DNA from: CAZFDE01 sp964517795
GTDB lineage: Bacteria; Planctomycetota; Phycisphaerae; Sedimentisphaerales; Anaerobacaceae
NCBI GenBank assembly: GCA_964517795.1
Contig: CAZFDE010000074.1
Span: 1-12,944 of the forward strand
Length of the DNA stretch: 12,944 nt
Reading direction: 5' to 3'
The translations under genes were made by a program, and so were the position numbers. Under the pieces are notes generated by a model that searched no databases, had not been told where the DNA came from, and saw nothing but the letters and a program-made list of their open reading frames with translations. Shown piece by piece: positions 1 through 6,689 of the stretch (its first letter is position 1; every line of letters starts with the position of its first letter).

Positions 1-115
1 ATGCAGTAAATATAGTTATATTAATTACGTCTCAAGTTAATGGGACAGTACTGAATTTTTTTAAATTATTTTAATAAAAGCATTAAACCCATTTAAGTTG
101 CTTTAATGACAGAGC

Positions 116-143
116 TTGCATATTTAAATAAAATCCTGATAAT
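116..143 (+). promoter_or_regulatory. Sigma-70-type promoter of the UPF0316-corA operon
   Basis: TTGCAT (116-121) and GATAAT (138-143) are separated by 16 bases and followed by AGAGA. The predicted transcript start is near 150, giving a leader of roughly 35 bases before the first gene. The whole stretch upstream (1-173) is very AT-rich and has no gene. The same layout occurs before 3756 and 5835, which raises confidence that this is a real element. Confidence 0.5.
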
Positions 144-185
144 AGAGATTAAAAGAAATCCTGATTTATTCAGATGGGAGGCATG

Positions 186-779
186 ATGTCGTTTTTTGAG
201 TCAGGCTGGTTTTTGTACGGTGTGCTGCCGGGGCTGATCTTTCTGGCCCGCGTGGTGGATGTAACAATCGGAACACTGCGGGTGATTCTGCTGTCGCGCG
301 GACATAAGGGGCTCGCTCCGCTATTGGGTTTTTTTGAGGTCCTTATCTGGATCATTGTGATCGGAAAAATCATGCAGAACCTGGACAACTGGGTGTGTTA
401 TATCGGCTACGCCGGCGGTTTTGCGCTCGGTAATTATGTCGGGATCTGTATCGAGGAAAAACTGGCGATCGGCACAATGCTCATCCGGATCATTACTCAA
501 AAAGATGCATCGGCTCTGATCGAAAAACTCAAGGCCCGAAATTTCGGGGTGACCCGCATCCCCGCCAAAGGCGCCAAAGGCGCGGTCGATGTGATCTATA
601 TTGTAGTCAAACGAGGCAACTCATACGATGTGCTGGAGATGATCGAGCAATTCAATCCGAAAGCATTCTATTCGATTGAGGATATACGTTTTGTCAAGGA
701 AGGGATATTCCCGGCGCCGCGACCGTTCTGGGGTGTGGATCGACTCAAGTGGCTGGGATTCTACCGCAAAGGCAAATAA
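186..779 (+). CDS. UPF0316 / DUF2179 family membrane protein
   Basis: A 197-residue integral membrane protein of the UPF0316 group, with an N-terminal DUF5698-like membrane part and a C-terminal DUF2179 domain. Three hydrophobic stretches lie at about residues 10-30, 45-62 and 70-90, followed by a soluble part at about 104-175 ending in a SIEDIRFVKEGIFP-like stretch typical of the domain. Biochemical function is unknown for the family; DUF2179 also occurs at the end of YitT-type membrane proteins. Three ATGs are possible (174, 183, 186). GGGAGG at 176-181 is a ribosome site suited to 186 and lies inside any frame begun at 174, so 186 is preferred. The stop is 11 bases before the corA start, so the two are probably co-transcribed. 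Family assignment is fairly sure; the role is not known. Confidence 0.8.
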   Translation: MSFFESGWFLYGVLPGLIFLARVVDVTIGTLRVILLSRGHKGLAPLLGFFEVLIWIIVIGKIMQNLDNWVCYIGYAGGFALGNYVGICIEEKLAIGTMLIRIITQKDASALIEKLKARNFGVTRIPAKGAKGAVDVIYIVVKRGNSYDVLEMIEQFNPKAFYSIEDIRFVKEGIFPAPRPFWGVDRLKWLGFYRKGK

Positions 780-790
780 GGAATCGAACC

Positions 791-1855
791 ATGGCCAAAA
801 CAAATCATCGCAGTTCAAAAAAAGCAGGGTTGCCGCCCGGGACCTTGATGTATGTCGGCAAACAGCGGGATGAAAAGGTCAAATTGTCTTTGATCGATTA
901 TAATCCGGTTCAGTTCCAGGAAAAACCAATTGAATCTGTGGACAAGGCGTTCGGATTCGAAAAGACCGACACGGTTACATGGATCAATATCGACGGGATC
1001 CACGAGGTCGATACCATCGAGAAACTCGGGCAGGCGTATGATCTGCATCCACTGATCCTCGAAGACATTCTCAACACCACCCAGCGGCCCAAATGCGACG
1101 ATTATGAGCAGTATTTTTTCGTGGTCATTAAAATGCTCACCTACGATGAAGCTTCGCAGACCATCCAAGCGGAGCAGGTCAGCATGATTATCAGTAAAAA
1201 TGTGGTAATCTCTTTCCAGGAGCGCCCGGGCGATGTGTTCGAGCATATTCGCGACCGGATCCGCACGAATAAAGGCCGCATTCGAAAAGAAGGGGCCGAT
1301 TATCTGGCGTATGCCCTGATCGATGCCGTTGTCGATTATTATTTTGTGATCCTGGAAAAGATTTCTGATCGCGTTGAATCCCTTGGGGAGGAACTTTCGG
1401 ACGATCCCGACGAAAAAGTCCTGCGACAGATCCACCTGCTACGGCGGGAGCTGATCGCGCTTCGCAAATCGGTCTGGCCGCTGCGGGAAGTGATCAACGG
1501 TTTACAAAAAAGTGAGTCGAAATTGATTCAGAAAAATACCGGCATTTATCTCCGCGATGTTTATGACCATACGATCCAGGTGATCGATACGATCGAAAAT
1601 TTGCGGGATGTGATCAGCGGGATGCTGGATTTGTACATGTCGGTGATCAGCAATAAGATGAATGCGGTGATGAAAGTGCTGACGATCATTGCGACGATTT
1701 TTATTCCGCTGACCTTTATCGCGGGGATCTACGGGATGAATTTCGAGTTTATGCCGGAATTGCGACTGCGGTGGGCTTATCCGGCAGTCTTAGTGCTGAT
1801 GCTGGCGGTTGCCGGCGGGATGATCGTGTATTTTAAACGTAAAAAATGGTTTTGA
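791..1855 (+). CDS. corA: CorA-type magnesium/cobalt transporter
   Basis: A 354-residue CorA-family channel, which as a pentamer passes Mg2+ (and Co2+ or Ni2+) across the inner membrane. The long soluble N-terminal part (about 1-290) includes the family-typical run DLHPLILEDILNTTQRPK and a long charged helical stalk. Two membrane helices close the protein (about 294-313 and 330-348), and between them lies the signature YGMNF, with GMN at residues 315-317, followed by a MPEL-like loop. The tail is basic (KRKKWF), as expected for a cytoplasmic C-terminus. An upstream ATG at 749 would overlap the previous gene by 31 bases; the ATG at 791 has AAGGAA at 778-783 with a 7-base spacer, so it is chosen. 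It is the second gene of the operon with the UPF0316 protein. CorA identity is sure; metal preference cannot be read from the sequence. Confidence 0.93.
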   Translation: MAKTNHRSSKKAGLPPGTLMYVGKQRDEKVKLSLIDYNPVQFQEKPIESVDKAFGFEKTDTVTWINIDGIHEVDTIEKLGQAYDLHPLILEDILNTTQRPKCDDYEQYFFVVIKMLTYDEASQTIQAEQVSMIISKNVVISFQERPGDVFEHIRDRIRTNKGRIRKEGADYLAYALIDAVVDYYFVILEKISDRVESLGEELSDDPDEKVLRQIHLLRRELIALRKSVWPLREVINGLQKSESKLIQKNTGIYLRDVYDHTIQVIDTIENLRDVISGMLDLYMSVISNKMNAVMKVLTIIATIFIPLTFIAGIYGMNFEFMPELRLRWAYPAVLVLMLAVAGGMIVYFKRKKWF

Positions 1856-1870
1856 TCTTGCATTGATAAA

Positions 1871-1895
1871 AACCGCATGATTGTTATGCTTTTTG
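1871..1895. terminator. Weak candidate bidirectional terminator between convergent genes
   Basis: Only 28 bases separate the stops of corA and the antiporter. GCAT and ATGC arms around a 7-base loop, flanked by an A run on one side and a T run on the other, could form a small imperfect hairpin. The stem is short, so this is a weak call. Confidence 0.25.
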
Positions 1896-3608
1896 ATGCG
1901 CAGGGAGATTGAACATTTGTTTTATCGCATGTTCAATCTGTTGGGGGGTGCAGGCCATTAAACGATCCCGATTTCCAGGCTGGGCCATGGTTATAGCGAT
2001 ACACCGAAAAATATTCAAGAGCACTTCGCCCTGCTGTTCGGGGCATAAGACCACGAAAATAAATCGAGTGGCTTTGCCGTCGGGACTATTCCAGTCAATG
2101 CCTCCGCTGCTCCGGGCAAATGCGATCACCGGCTCTTTAAGGCCGGCCAGGCGACAGTGCGGGATAGCAACGCCCTCTTCAATCCCCGTGCCCAGCAGTT
2201 TTTCTCGACGGATGAGGGTGTCGCAGATATCCGTTACGGCCAGGGTTGGGTGATGTTTGCTAATCGCCGCGGCCATCTGTTCGATCGCTTCGTATTTATT
2301 CTGAACGTTCAGGTCAATCAGTGATTCATCGATTATGAAATAGCGATCGACACTTTCTTCTCGTTTCTTTCTGATCGCCTGATGCATCCACGGCCCTAAT
2401 GTCATGGAAGACAAAACGGCCCCGAAGATGATCGAGACAAAGACCGGTTCGGTAATCAAGCCATACTCGAGGGCCAGGATACTGACGACGATCTGCATTT
2501 CACCGCCGGGGGTATGGGCAATCGCAATCAAATAACGATTTGCGCGGGATTGTTTGGTGAATCGCGTTCCAATCCAGGCGCCCAGGAAACGGCCGCCGAC
2601 ACCAATGATGAAAATGAATGCTGTCAGGAACAAATCGAAGTTTTGGAAAAAATCGATCTTCAGGCCGATCGCGGCGAAAAACAGCGGGATAAAAATTGCG
2701 TGTACCATTTGGGAGATAACGCTACGTGTTTTTTCGGGCAGTGCGGCCGCTTCACCGGCCATCATGCCGGCGATGAAAAAACCAAACAGGGCATGGATAC
2801 CGATCCGGACGGTAATCGCGCCGCACAATATCCCCAACAGACTGACGAATGTCAGGGAGGTTCCCGGTTCGGGCAGTTTTTTTCGGTGGATGACTTTGAT
2901 GGTGTGGTTGGTGAACCGGCGGCCGACGGTCAAACATACCAATGTAAATGCGATTGTCATGACTAAAATCAGGACAACCGTTGTCAGTTCGATACTGCCC
3001 TGGGTCACAAACCCCAGCACCAGTGTAAAAATAACCCACCCGAGAATATCGTTCAGCGACAGGGCGCACATAATTAAAAAGCCCAATTCGGTCTTATAGA
3101 GATTCAGTGATCCGAGCACGCGGGCGGTGACCGGCAACGCGCTGATGGTCATGATCGTGGCAATAAAGACGCAAAACAGCAGCCGCTGGTCCGGATCGCC
3201 CATATATTTTTGGGAAAGGAACAGACACGGGACAAAGGCAATGATCATGGGCAGAATCACATCGGTAATGGAAATTTTCATGGCATCGCCCCGCTGGCGC
3301 CAGGCACTGGAAAAATCCATTTCCAGGCCGCTGTTGAGCAGGAAAAACAGGATGCCGAACCACGCCACCGTTTCGAGCATATTCTGCTGAATCAGGTCGG
3401 CGGGGAACAGATATGTATAGACCGCCGGCACGTAACGGCCGAGGATCGTCGGACCGACCAATACACCCACCAGGATTTCCGCGGTAATCGAGGGCTGGTT
3501 AAAGCGGCGAAAGACCTCCCCCAGTCCGCGCGCCAGGCCCAGCAGAACAAATACCTGCAGCAGAAACAGGAAAATATGTTCTTCGTTCAGATAGTGTACT
3601 GTTTCCAT
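1884..3608 (-). CDS. Cation:proton antiporter (CPA family) with C-terminal PTS EIIA domain
   Basis: A 574-residue protein. Residues about 10-415 are a Kef/NapA-like cation:proton exchanger with around 12 hydrophobic segments, an early AEILVGVLVGP stretch, an Asn-Asp pair at residues 186-187 (ALSLNDILGW) in the position of the ion-binding acidic residue, and HTPGGEMQIV in a late helix. Residues about 425-568 are a fructose/nitrogen-type EIIA domain: GTGIEEGVAIPHCRL carries the usual phospho-accepting histidine at 484. EIIA domains are phosphorylated by HPr/NPr, so antiport may be tuned by PTS phosphorylation state (inference). A TTG at 3614 is in frame, but AAGGTG at 3621-3616 fits the ATG at 3608 better (9-base spacer), so the ATG is used. 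The gene is transcribed divergently from 3756 and convergently with corA. Transported ion (K+ or Na+) is not resolvable. Confidence 0.9.
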   Translation of the reverse strand: METVHYLNEEHIFLFLLQVFVLLGLARGLGEVFRRFNQPSITAEILVGVLVGPTILGRYVPAVYTYLFPADLIQQNMLETVAWFGILFFLLNSGLEMDFSSAWRQRGDAMKISITDVILPMIIAFVPCLFLSQKYMGDPDQRLLFCVFIATIMTISALPVTARVLGSLNLYKTELGFLIMCALSLNDILGWVIFTLVLGFVTQGSIELTTVVLILVMTIAFTLVCLTVGRRFTNHTIKVIHRKKLPEPGTSLTFVSLLGILCGAITVRIGIHALFGFFIAGMMAGEAAALPEKTRSVISQMVHAIFIPLFFAAIGLKIDFFQNFDLFLTAFIFIIGVGGRFLGAWIGTRFTKQSRANRYLIAIAHTPGGEMQIVVSILALEYGLITEPVFVSIIFGAVLSSMTLGPWMHQAIRKKREESVDRYFIIDESLIDLNVQNKYEAIEQMAAAISKHHPTLAVTDICDTLIRREKLLGTGIEEGVAIPHCRLAGLKEPVIAFARSSGGIDWNSPDGKATRFIFVVLCPEQQGEVLLNIFRCIAITMAQPGNRDRLMACTPQQIEHAIKQMFNLPAHQKA

Positions 3609-3632
3609 CGTCAATCACCTTGGATTGGGTTT

Positions 3633-3641
3633 ATTATAACA
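3633..3641 (-). promoter_or_regulatory. Extended -10 promoter of the antiporter gene
   Basis: On the minus strand the sequence reads TGTTATAAT (3641 to 3633), a perfect TATAAT preceded by the TGN of an extended -10. No good -35 is present, which is tolerable for extended -10 promoters. The predicted leader is short, about 18 bases before the ATG at 3608. Confidence 0.5.
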
Positions 3642-3675
3642 ATTCAGCGGAACAGGGAAATGTTTTTTCAGATTA

Positions 3676-3703
3676 TTGCAATTTTGGGCTAATCACCGAT
3701 AAT
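3676..3703 (+). promoter_or_regulatory. Sigma-70-type promoter of the 3756-4977 operon
   Basis: TTGCAA (3676-3681), a 16-base spacer and GATAAT (3698-3703), followed by AGAGG. The element closely matches the promoters at 116-143 and 5723-5750. The transcript start would be near 3711, about 45 bases before the ATG at 3756. Confidence 0.5.
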
Positions 3704-3755
3704 AGAGGCGAAAGTATTTTGCTGCCGTAATTGTTAAGGACAGGCTTTCAAGTTT

Positions 3756-4511
3756 ATGGATACGTTTGGCTGGACCATTCTATTTATCGCACTGGCGACG
3801 TTTATCGGTGCGTTTATTCGGGGACGCTTGCGGGATAAATGTGTTCGTGACTTCAACACCTTTATGGTCACGCTCGAAGAGACCAACAACAAGACGATCT
3901 GGGGCCGGCTCCGCGTCGAATCGACGGGGATTGAACTGGTCTATGATAAACCCTATCTGGATAAAGACGGGCATGAAGAAACCAGCTACCTGCTTTATAA
4001 ACATGAGTATCCCGTCATTCAGGCATTGATTCGTTTTCACAATCGACTCGGTCCCGATCAGCAGCAAAAACGCCAGGCATCGCTCGACCGGACGTGCCAC
4101 CCGAACTTTTTACGGCGAAGCCGCCGCAAACTGGCGAATATTTTTAAGACCGTGCGCGATTCGCTGGTGGAAGTATCCAATGTACTTCTGAGCCGGGTCA
4201 AAAAGGCGCCCGGACTCGGTTCGACGCTGGCAACTCAGGACAAATATGTCAATCAGATGAAACAGGATGTATTCGGCGCGTTTGGAACCTCTTATGAGCC
4301 GATGCTGGAACGGTATATCGGTCATAAGGTAATCCTGGAACTGATTAAAGGCGATAACGTGCTTGAATACTGCGGGGTTTTGAAGGATTATACGGCGGAA
4401 TTCGTGGAAGTAATGGATGTGGATTATCAGTGCAGCGCATCGGAACCGATAGAAAAAGCCGATCTGGTTGTGCTTCGTAAATACGGAATCGTTCGCCATT
4501 GCGGAGAATAA
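3756..4511 (+). CDS. Membrane-anchored protein of unknown function with possible Sm-like segments
   Basis: I do not recognise this 251-residue protein. It starts with one hydrophobic helix (about residues 5-21) followed by basic residues (RGRLRDK), suggesting an anchor with the rest in the cytoplasm. Residues about 36-64 and 188-224 both look like bent beta-strand pairs of the kind in Sm/LSm barrels. The second is the clearer: a GHKVILEL strand, a turn, then GVLKDYTAEFVEVMDV. A basic helical region lies between them (about 104-150). Ribosome-site support is modest: AAGGA at 3736 with a long spacer, or CAGG at 3741. The stop lies one base before the thioesterase start, so the two are coupled. 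The Sm-like reading is inference from pattern only; expression of a real protein is well supported by operon position and promoter. Confidence 0.75.
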   Translation: MDTFGWTILFIALATFIGAFIRGRLRDKCVRDFNTFMVTLEETNNKTIWGRLRVESTGIELVYDKPYLDKDGHEETSYLLYKHEYPVIQALIRFHNRLGPDQQQKRQASLDRTCHPNFLRRSRRKLANIFKTVRDSLVEVSNVLLSRVKKAPGLGSTLATQDKYVNQMKQDVFGAFGTSYEPMLERYIGHKVILELIKGDNVLEYCGVLKDYTAEFVEVMDVDYQCSASEPIEKADLVVLRKYGIVRHCGE

Positions 4512-4512
4512 G

Positions 4513-4977
4513 ATGAACAAATTAAAGACACCGTCACAAAGTGCCGTTGAGAGTCGATATATTTTGATGCCGGACCAGGCGAATCCGCAGGGGACGGCCT
4601 TTGGCGGGACGATTGTCGGCTGGATGGACCTGACGGCCGCGATGGCCGCCCAGCGACATGCCGAAAAAGAAGTCGTTACCGCGGCCGTCGATTCGATCAC
4701 CTTCGAAGCCCCGATCCATATCGGCGATCATGTGATTATTCAGGCATGCGTGAATTATGTCGGACGCACCAGCATGGAGGTCGGTGTGCGCGTCAGCCGG
4801 GAAGATCCTTACAGCGGAAAACAGACGGTTGCAACGACCGCTCATTTTACATTTGTCGCATTAGATCAAAATAAGAAGCCGTCACCGGTACCGGCTCTGA
4901 GCCCGCAAACACCGCTGGAAAAGAAACGGTATGCCAGCGCTGAGAAACGCGCAGTTCAGCGCAAAAAGAAAGCCTGA
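4513..4977 (+). CDS. Hotdog-fold acyl-CoA thioesterase
   Basis: A 154-residue single hotdog-domain protein of the YciA/BFIT-like acyl-CoA thioesterase group, which hydrolyses acyl-CoA to free acid and CoA in the cytoplasm. The motif NPQGTAFGGTIVGWMDLTA (residues 24-42) contains the conserved Asn-Pro-x-Gly, the Gly-Gly, and Asp39 in the catalytic-acid position of the central helix. It is followed by the strands AVDSITFEAPIHIGD and the conserved VGRTSMEVGV. The tail after about residue 125 is Pro- and Lys-rich and probably disordered. A longer frame could begin at 4468 inside the previous gene, but GGAG at 4503-4506 sits 6 bases before the ATG at 4513, which is chosen. Acyl chain preference cannot be told. 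The stop codon lies inside the terminator stem. Confidence 0.88.
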   Translation: MNKLKTPSQSAVESRYILMPDQANPQGTAFGGTIVGWMDLTAAMAAQRHAEKEVVTAAVDSITFEAPIHIGDHVIIQACVNYVGRTSMEVGVRVSREDPYSGKQTVATTAHFTFVALDQNKKPSPVPALSPQTPLEKKRYASAEKRAVQRKKKA

Positions 4978-4995
4978 GGGATTATCAGGCTTTTT
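4969..4995. terminator. Bidirectional rho-independent terminator
   Basis: A perfect 9-base-pair stem (AAAGCCTGA at 4969-4977, TCAGGCTTT at 4985-4993) with a 7-base loop and a T run on the plus strand. The minus strand also runs into a T-rich tail (TTTCTTTTTG), so it can serve both the thioesterase operon and the convergent cysteine-rich gene. The left arm includes the thioesterase stop codon. Confidence 0.85.
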
Positions 4996-5035
4996 CTTCG
5001 TTCGATACAGATGTACTGTGCGGATATTGAGTGAT

Positions 5036-5429
5036 TTACGGATTAACAACCTTTTCCGCCGTACATCCGCCCTGAGTCTTTTTTGCCCCGCAGCATTTTG
5101 AGGGATCGNNNNNNNNNNNNNNNNNNNNNNNNNNNNNNNNNNNNNNNNNNNNNNNNNNNNNNNNNNNNNNNNNNNNNNNNNNNNNNNNNNNNNNNNNNNN
5201 NNNNNNNNCCGCAGCATTTTGAGGGATCGCTCGAACAGCATTTCTTCGCATCCTCGGCGGAACATGTCTTGGCACATTCGGTCGAACACTTTTTCGCCAT
5301 GCCGCAACATTTCGACGGATCGCTGGAGCAGCATTTCGAAGCATGGTCTCCGTGACAGCCCATCATCATCGTTAATCCCAGCAGCGCAACAATAACGACG
5401 GCCGAAATCCACATTCTTTTGTTCTTCAT
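5036..5429 (-). CDS. Small cysteine-rich lipoprotein, interrupted by assembly gap
   Basis: A small exported protein I do not recognise. From the ATG at 5429 (AAGGAG at 5440-5435, 5-base spacer) it has a signal peptide with a lipoprotein-like MMGC at residues 22-25, then a mature part dominated by CC pairs and single cysteines in KCCSSDPSKCCG blocks. The frame runs into 100 Ns (5109-5208). Taken literally the gap shifts the frame. If the two identical 21-base flanks are merged, the gene becomes 273 bases: 90 residues plus a TAA at 5036-5038, with 13 cysteines (12 after the lipidation site). The KCCSSDPSKCCG block occurs twice, 31 residues apart. Metal binding or redox is a fair guess from the cysteine content, not shown. 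The true length is uncertain because repeat copies may be missing in the gap. Confidence 0.75.
5109..5208. other. Assembly gap of 100 Ns
   Basis: Exactly 100 Ns, the usual placeholder for a gap of unknown size. The 21 bases immediately left (5088-5108) and right (5209-5229) are identical, so the true gap may be an unmerged overlap or a collapsed repeat. Confidence 0.97.
5209..5343. repeat. Diverged repeat units in the cysteine-rich gene (93-base period)
   Basis: The stretch starting at 5209 and that starting at 5302 share most of about 40 bases (ccgcarcattt..gaSggatcgct pattern). They encode the same KCCSSDPSKCCG block, spaced 93 bases (31 codons). The first 21 bases of the unit occur once more at 5088-5108, just across the gap. 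Confidence 0.7.
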
Positions 5430-5440
5430 TGGTTCTCCTT

Positions 5441-5722
5441 CAAAATTAAAGTTCAAATTTCTCAAATTATATTTTTAACATTTTGTTATACAGCCATTTT
5501 AAAGAATCAGTTCTAAAATACACTAAAAAAGTATGATTTTTTTACAGATCTATTCACAGTAAGCCATAGGGGTTTCATAGGTTTCGTTTTGGCGATCAAT
5601 CTTGGCCCTTGGCCCAATTTTGCTATCGACGGTTTAACTGTTTATTTTGACTTATCTTAGCAACGTCATAAAATTGCTTCATATCGCATGGATTGCGAAT
5701 GAATATTTTTCTATCTTTGCAC
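5441..5722. other. Intergenic region with little recognisable content
   Basis: This is the divergent spacer between the cysteine-rich gene (minus) and the TPR-like lipoprotein (plus). A perfect TATAAT occurs on the minus strand at 5471-5466 and may be the -10 of the cysteine-rich gene, but I find no matching -35. The stretch 5500-5720 shows no convincing ORF, RNA gene or hairpin with a T run; a short imperfect CATAGG..TTTCATAGGTTT duplication near 5570 looks incidental. Confidence 0.5.
5466..5471 (-). promoter_or_regulatory. Possible -10 of the cysteine-rich lipoprotein gene
   Basis: Minus-strand TATAAT in an AT-rich stretch, about 37 bases upstream of the ATG at 5429. No good -35 at 16-18 bases, so this is a tentative call. 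Confidence 0.3.
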
Positions 5723-5750
5723 TTGACGAGGCCGGCATATACTCGATAAT
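5723..5750 (+). promoter_or_regulatory. Sigma-70-type promoter of the 5835 lipoprotein gene
   Basis: TTGACG (5723-5728), 16-base spacer, GATAAT (5745-5750): five of six consensus bases in each hexamer. The leader would be about 75 bases. It is the strongest of the three related promoters in the window. Confidence 0.6.
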
Positions 5751-5834
5751 GAGAAGCCAAATGGATAACGTTCCGGCCGTTTAGGGATTTGACGGGCGGG
5801 CTGTGCGATTAGGAAAACGTGAAAGGAGGCCGTT

Positions 5835-6626
5835 ATGGCAAGGGCATTAATTATTGGGCTGTTAACCACAGGGGCAATTCTATTGACCGGTTGCGGAGGC
5901 ATCGATACGGGTCGTTCGCAGTTGATCCCGCCGCAGGTCAAAGACACAATGGGTGCCACAACCGCACCGCAGGACATGTCGGAAGCCGATATCATCGAAA
6001 AACTGACGCTCGACCGGCAGGCATACATTCGCGATCTCAAGATGCTGGCCGCGTATTATGCCAAGATCGGCAATAACATCAAATGGACCTGGGTCAACAA
6101 TGAGTTGGAGGCCGTCCGGACGATTCCGCAGTATAACTATATTATCGGGGCGATGGTGGCCGGGCCGGATCTGAGCGCGACGACATCCATTACCGAAGCC
6201 GATTATATGTATGACGATGCGCTGCGGACCGAAGCGCGGGCCAGAGAATTGCTGGTGGTTAAAGATAACGACTTGCTTCGGGTTGCTTTGGCCAAGTATA
6301 ACCAGTTAATCCGCAAACACCCGGCCAGCGACAAGATCGACGATGCGGCGTACAAAGCGGCCGGCATTTATGAGGATTTTAAGGATTACACACTGGCGTT
6401 GCTGTATTATCAGCGGGCATATCAGTGGAATCCGGATTTCAGTAAGCCGGCACGATTCAAACGGGCCTATATCATGGACAATCACTACAGCCGCCGGGCG
6501 GAAGCACTGGAACTGTATCGAGAAAGTATCGCCAAGGAACGGCTTTCGGAACAACAACGCGGTTATGCACAACGCCGGATCAACCAACTCACCACAAGCG
6601 GTGAGCCGATCGTGGACGGTCAATAA
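5835..6626 (+). CDS. Lipoprotein with TPR-like repeats
   Basis: A 263-residue envelope lipoprotein. The signal peptide ends in the lipobox LTGC with the lipidated Cys at residue 20. The mature part is mainly helical; residues about 145-235 contain two TPR-like helix pairs (LAKYNQLIRKHPASDKIDDA, then AGIYEDFKDYTLALLYYQRA followed by an NPD end), as in proteins that act as scaffolds in outer-membrane or secretion complexes such as BamD or YbgF. It is not BamD by any motif I can see. The start is well supported: AAAGGAGG at 5822-5829 with a 5-base spacer, and a good promoter upstream. It is probably a single-gene unit ending at the terminator at 6658-6685. The partner and precise role are unknown. 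Confidence 0.82.
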   Translation: MARALIIGLLTTGAILLTGCGGIDTGRSQLIPPQVKDTMGATTAPQDMSEADIIEKLTLDRQAYIRDLKMLAAYYAKIGNNIKWTWVNNELEAVRTIPQYNYIIGAMVAGPDLSATTSITEADYMYDDALRTEARARELLVVKDNDLLRVALAKYNQLIRKHPASDKIDDAAYKAAGIYEDFKDYTLALLYYQRAYQWNPDFSKPARFKRAYIMDNHYSRRAEALELYRESIAKERLSEQQRGYAQRRINQLTTSGEPIVDGQ

Positions 6627-6657
6627 CCGGCCGTGTCAATCGGAAATTAAAATCAAT

Positions 6658-6685
6658 AGGCCTGGCGATACGTCAGGCCTTTTTT
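6658..6685 (+). terminator. Rho-independent terminator just before tilS
   Basis: AGGCCTG (6658-6664) pairs with CAGGCCT (6674-6680), extended inward by a G-U and two G-C pairs around an ATA loop, and followed by a T run to 6685. It ends the lipoprotein transcript. The T run stops 4 bases before the tilS ATG. Confidence 0.85.
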
Positions 6686-6689
6686 ATTC

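Noticed and set aside
81..108. Inverted repeat CATTAAA...TTTAATG upstream of the first promoter, considered as an operator
   Set aside because: The region is so AT-rich that a 7-base match with a 14-base gap is expected by chance.
562..585. Short GGCGCCAAA duplication inside the UPF0316 gene
   Set aside because: Only two units, encoding AKGAKGA within a conserved domain; no sign of a functional repeat.
815..1435. Long minus-strand open frame opposite corA
   Set aside because: It is antisense to a clearly conserved CorA protein, has no ribosome site and shows no recognisable motif; it reflects codon bias of the real gene.
2514..3099. Two plus-strand open frames opposite the antiporter
   Set aside because: The minus strand encodes a continuous family-typical antiporter here; the plus frames are low-complexity shadows.
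5036..5429. Calling the cysteine-rich gene a frameshifted pseudogene
   Set aside because: The frame break depends only on the arbitrary 100-N length; merging the identical flanks gives an intact frame.
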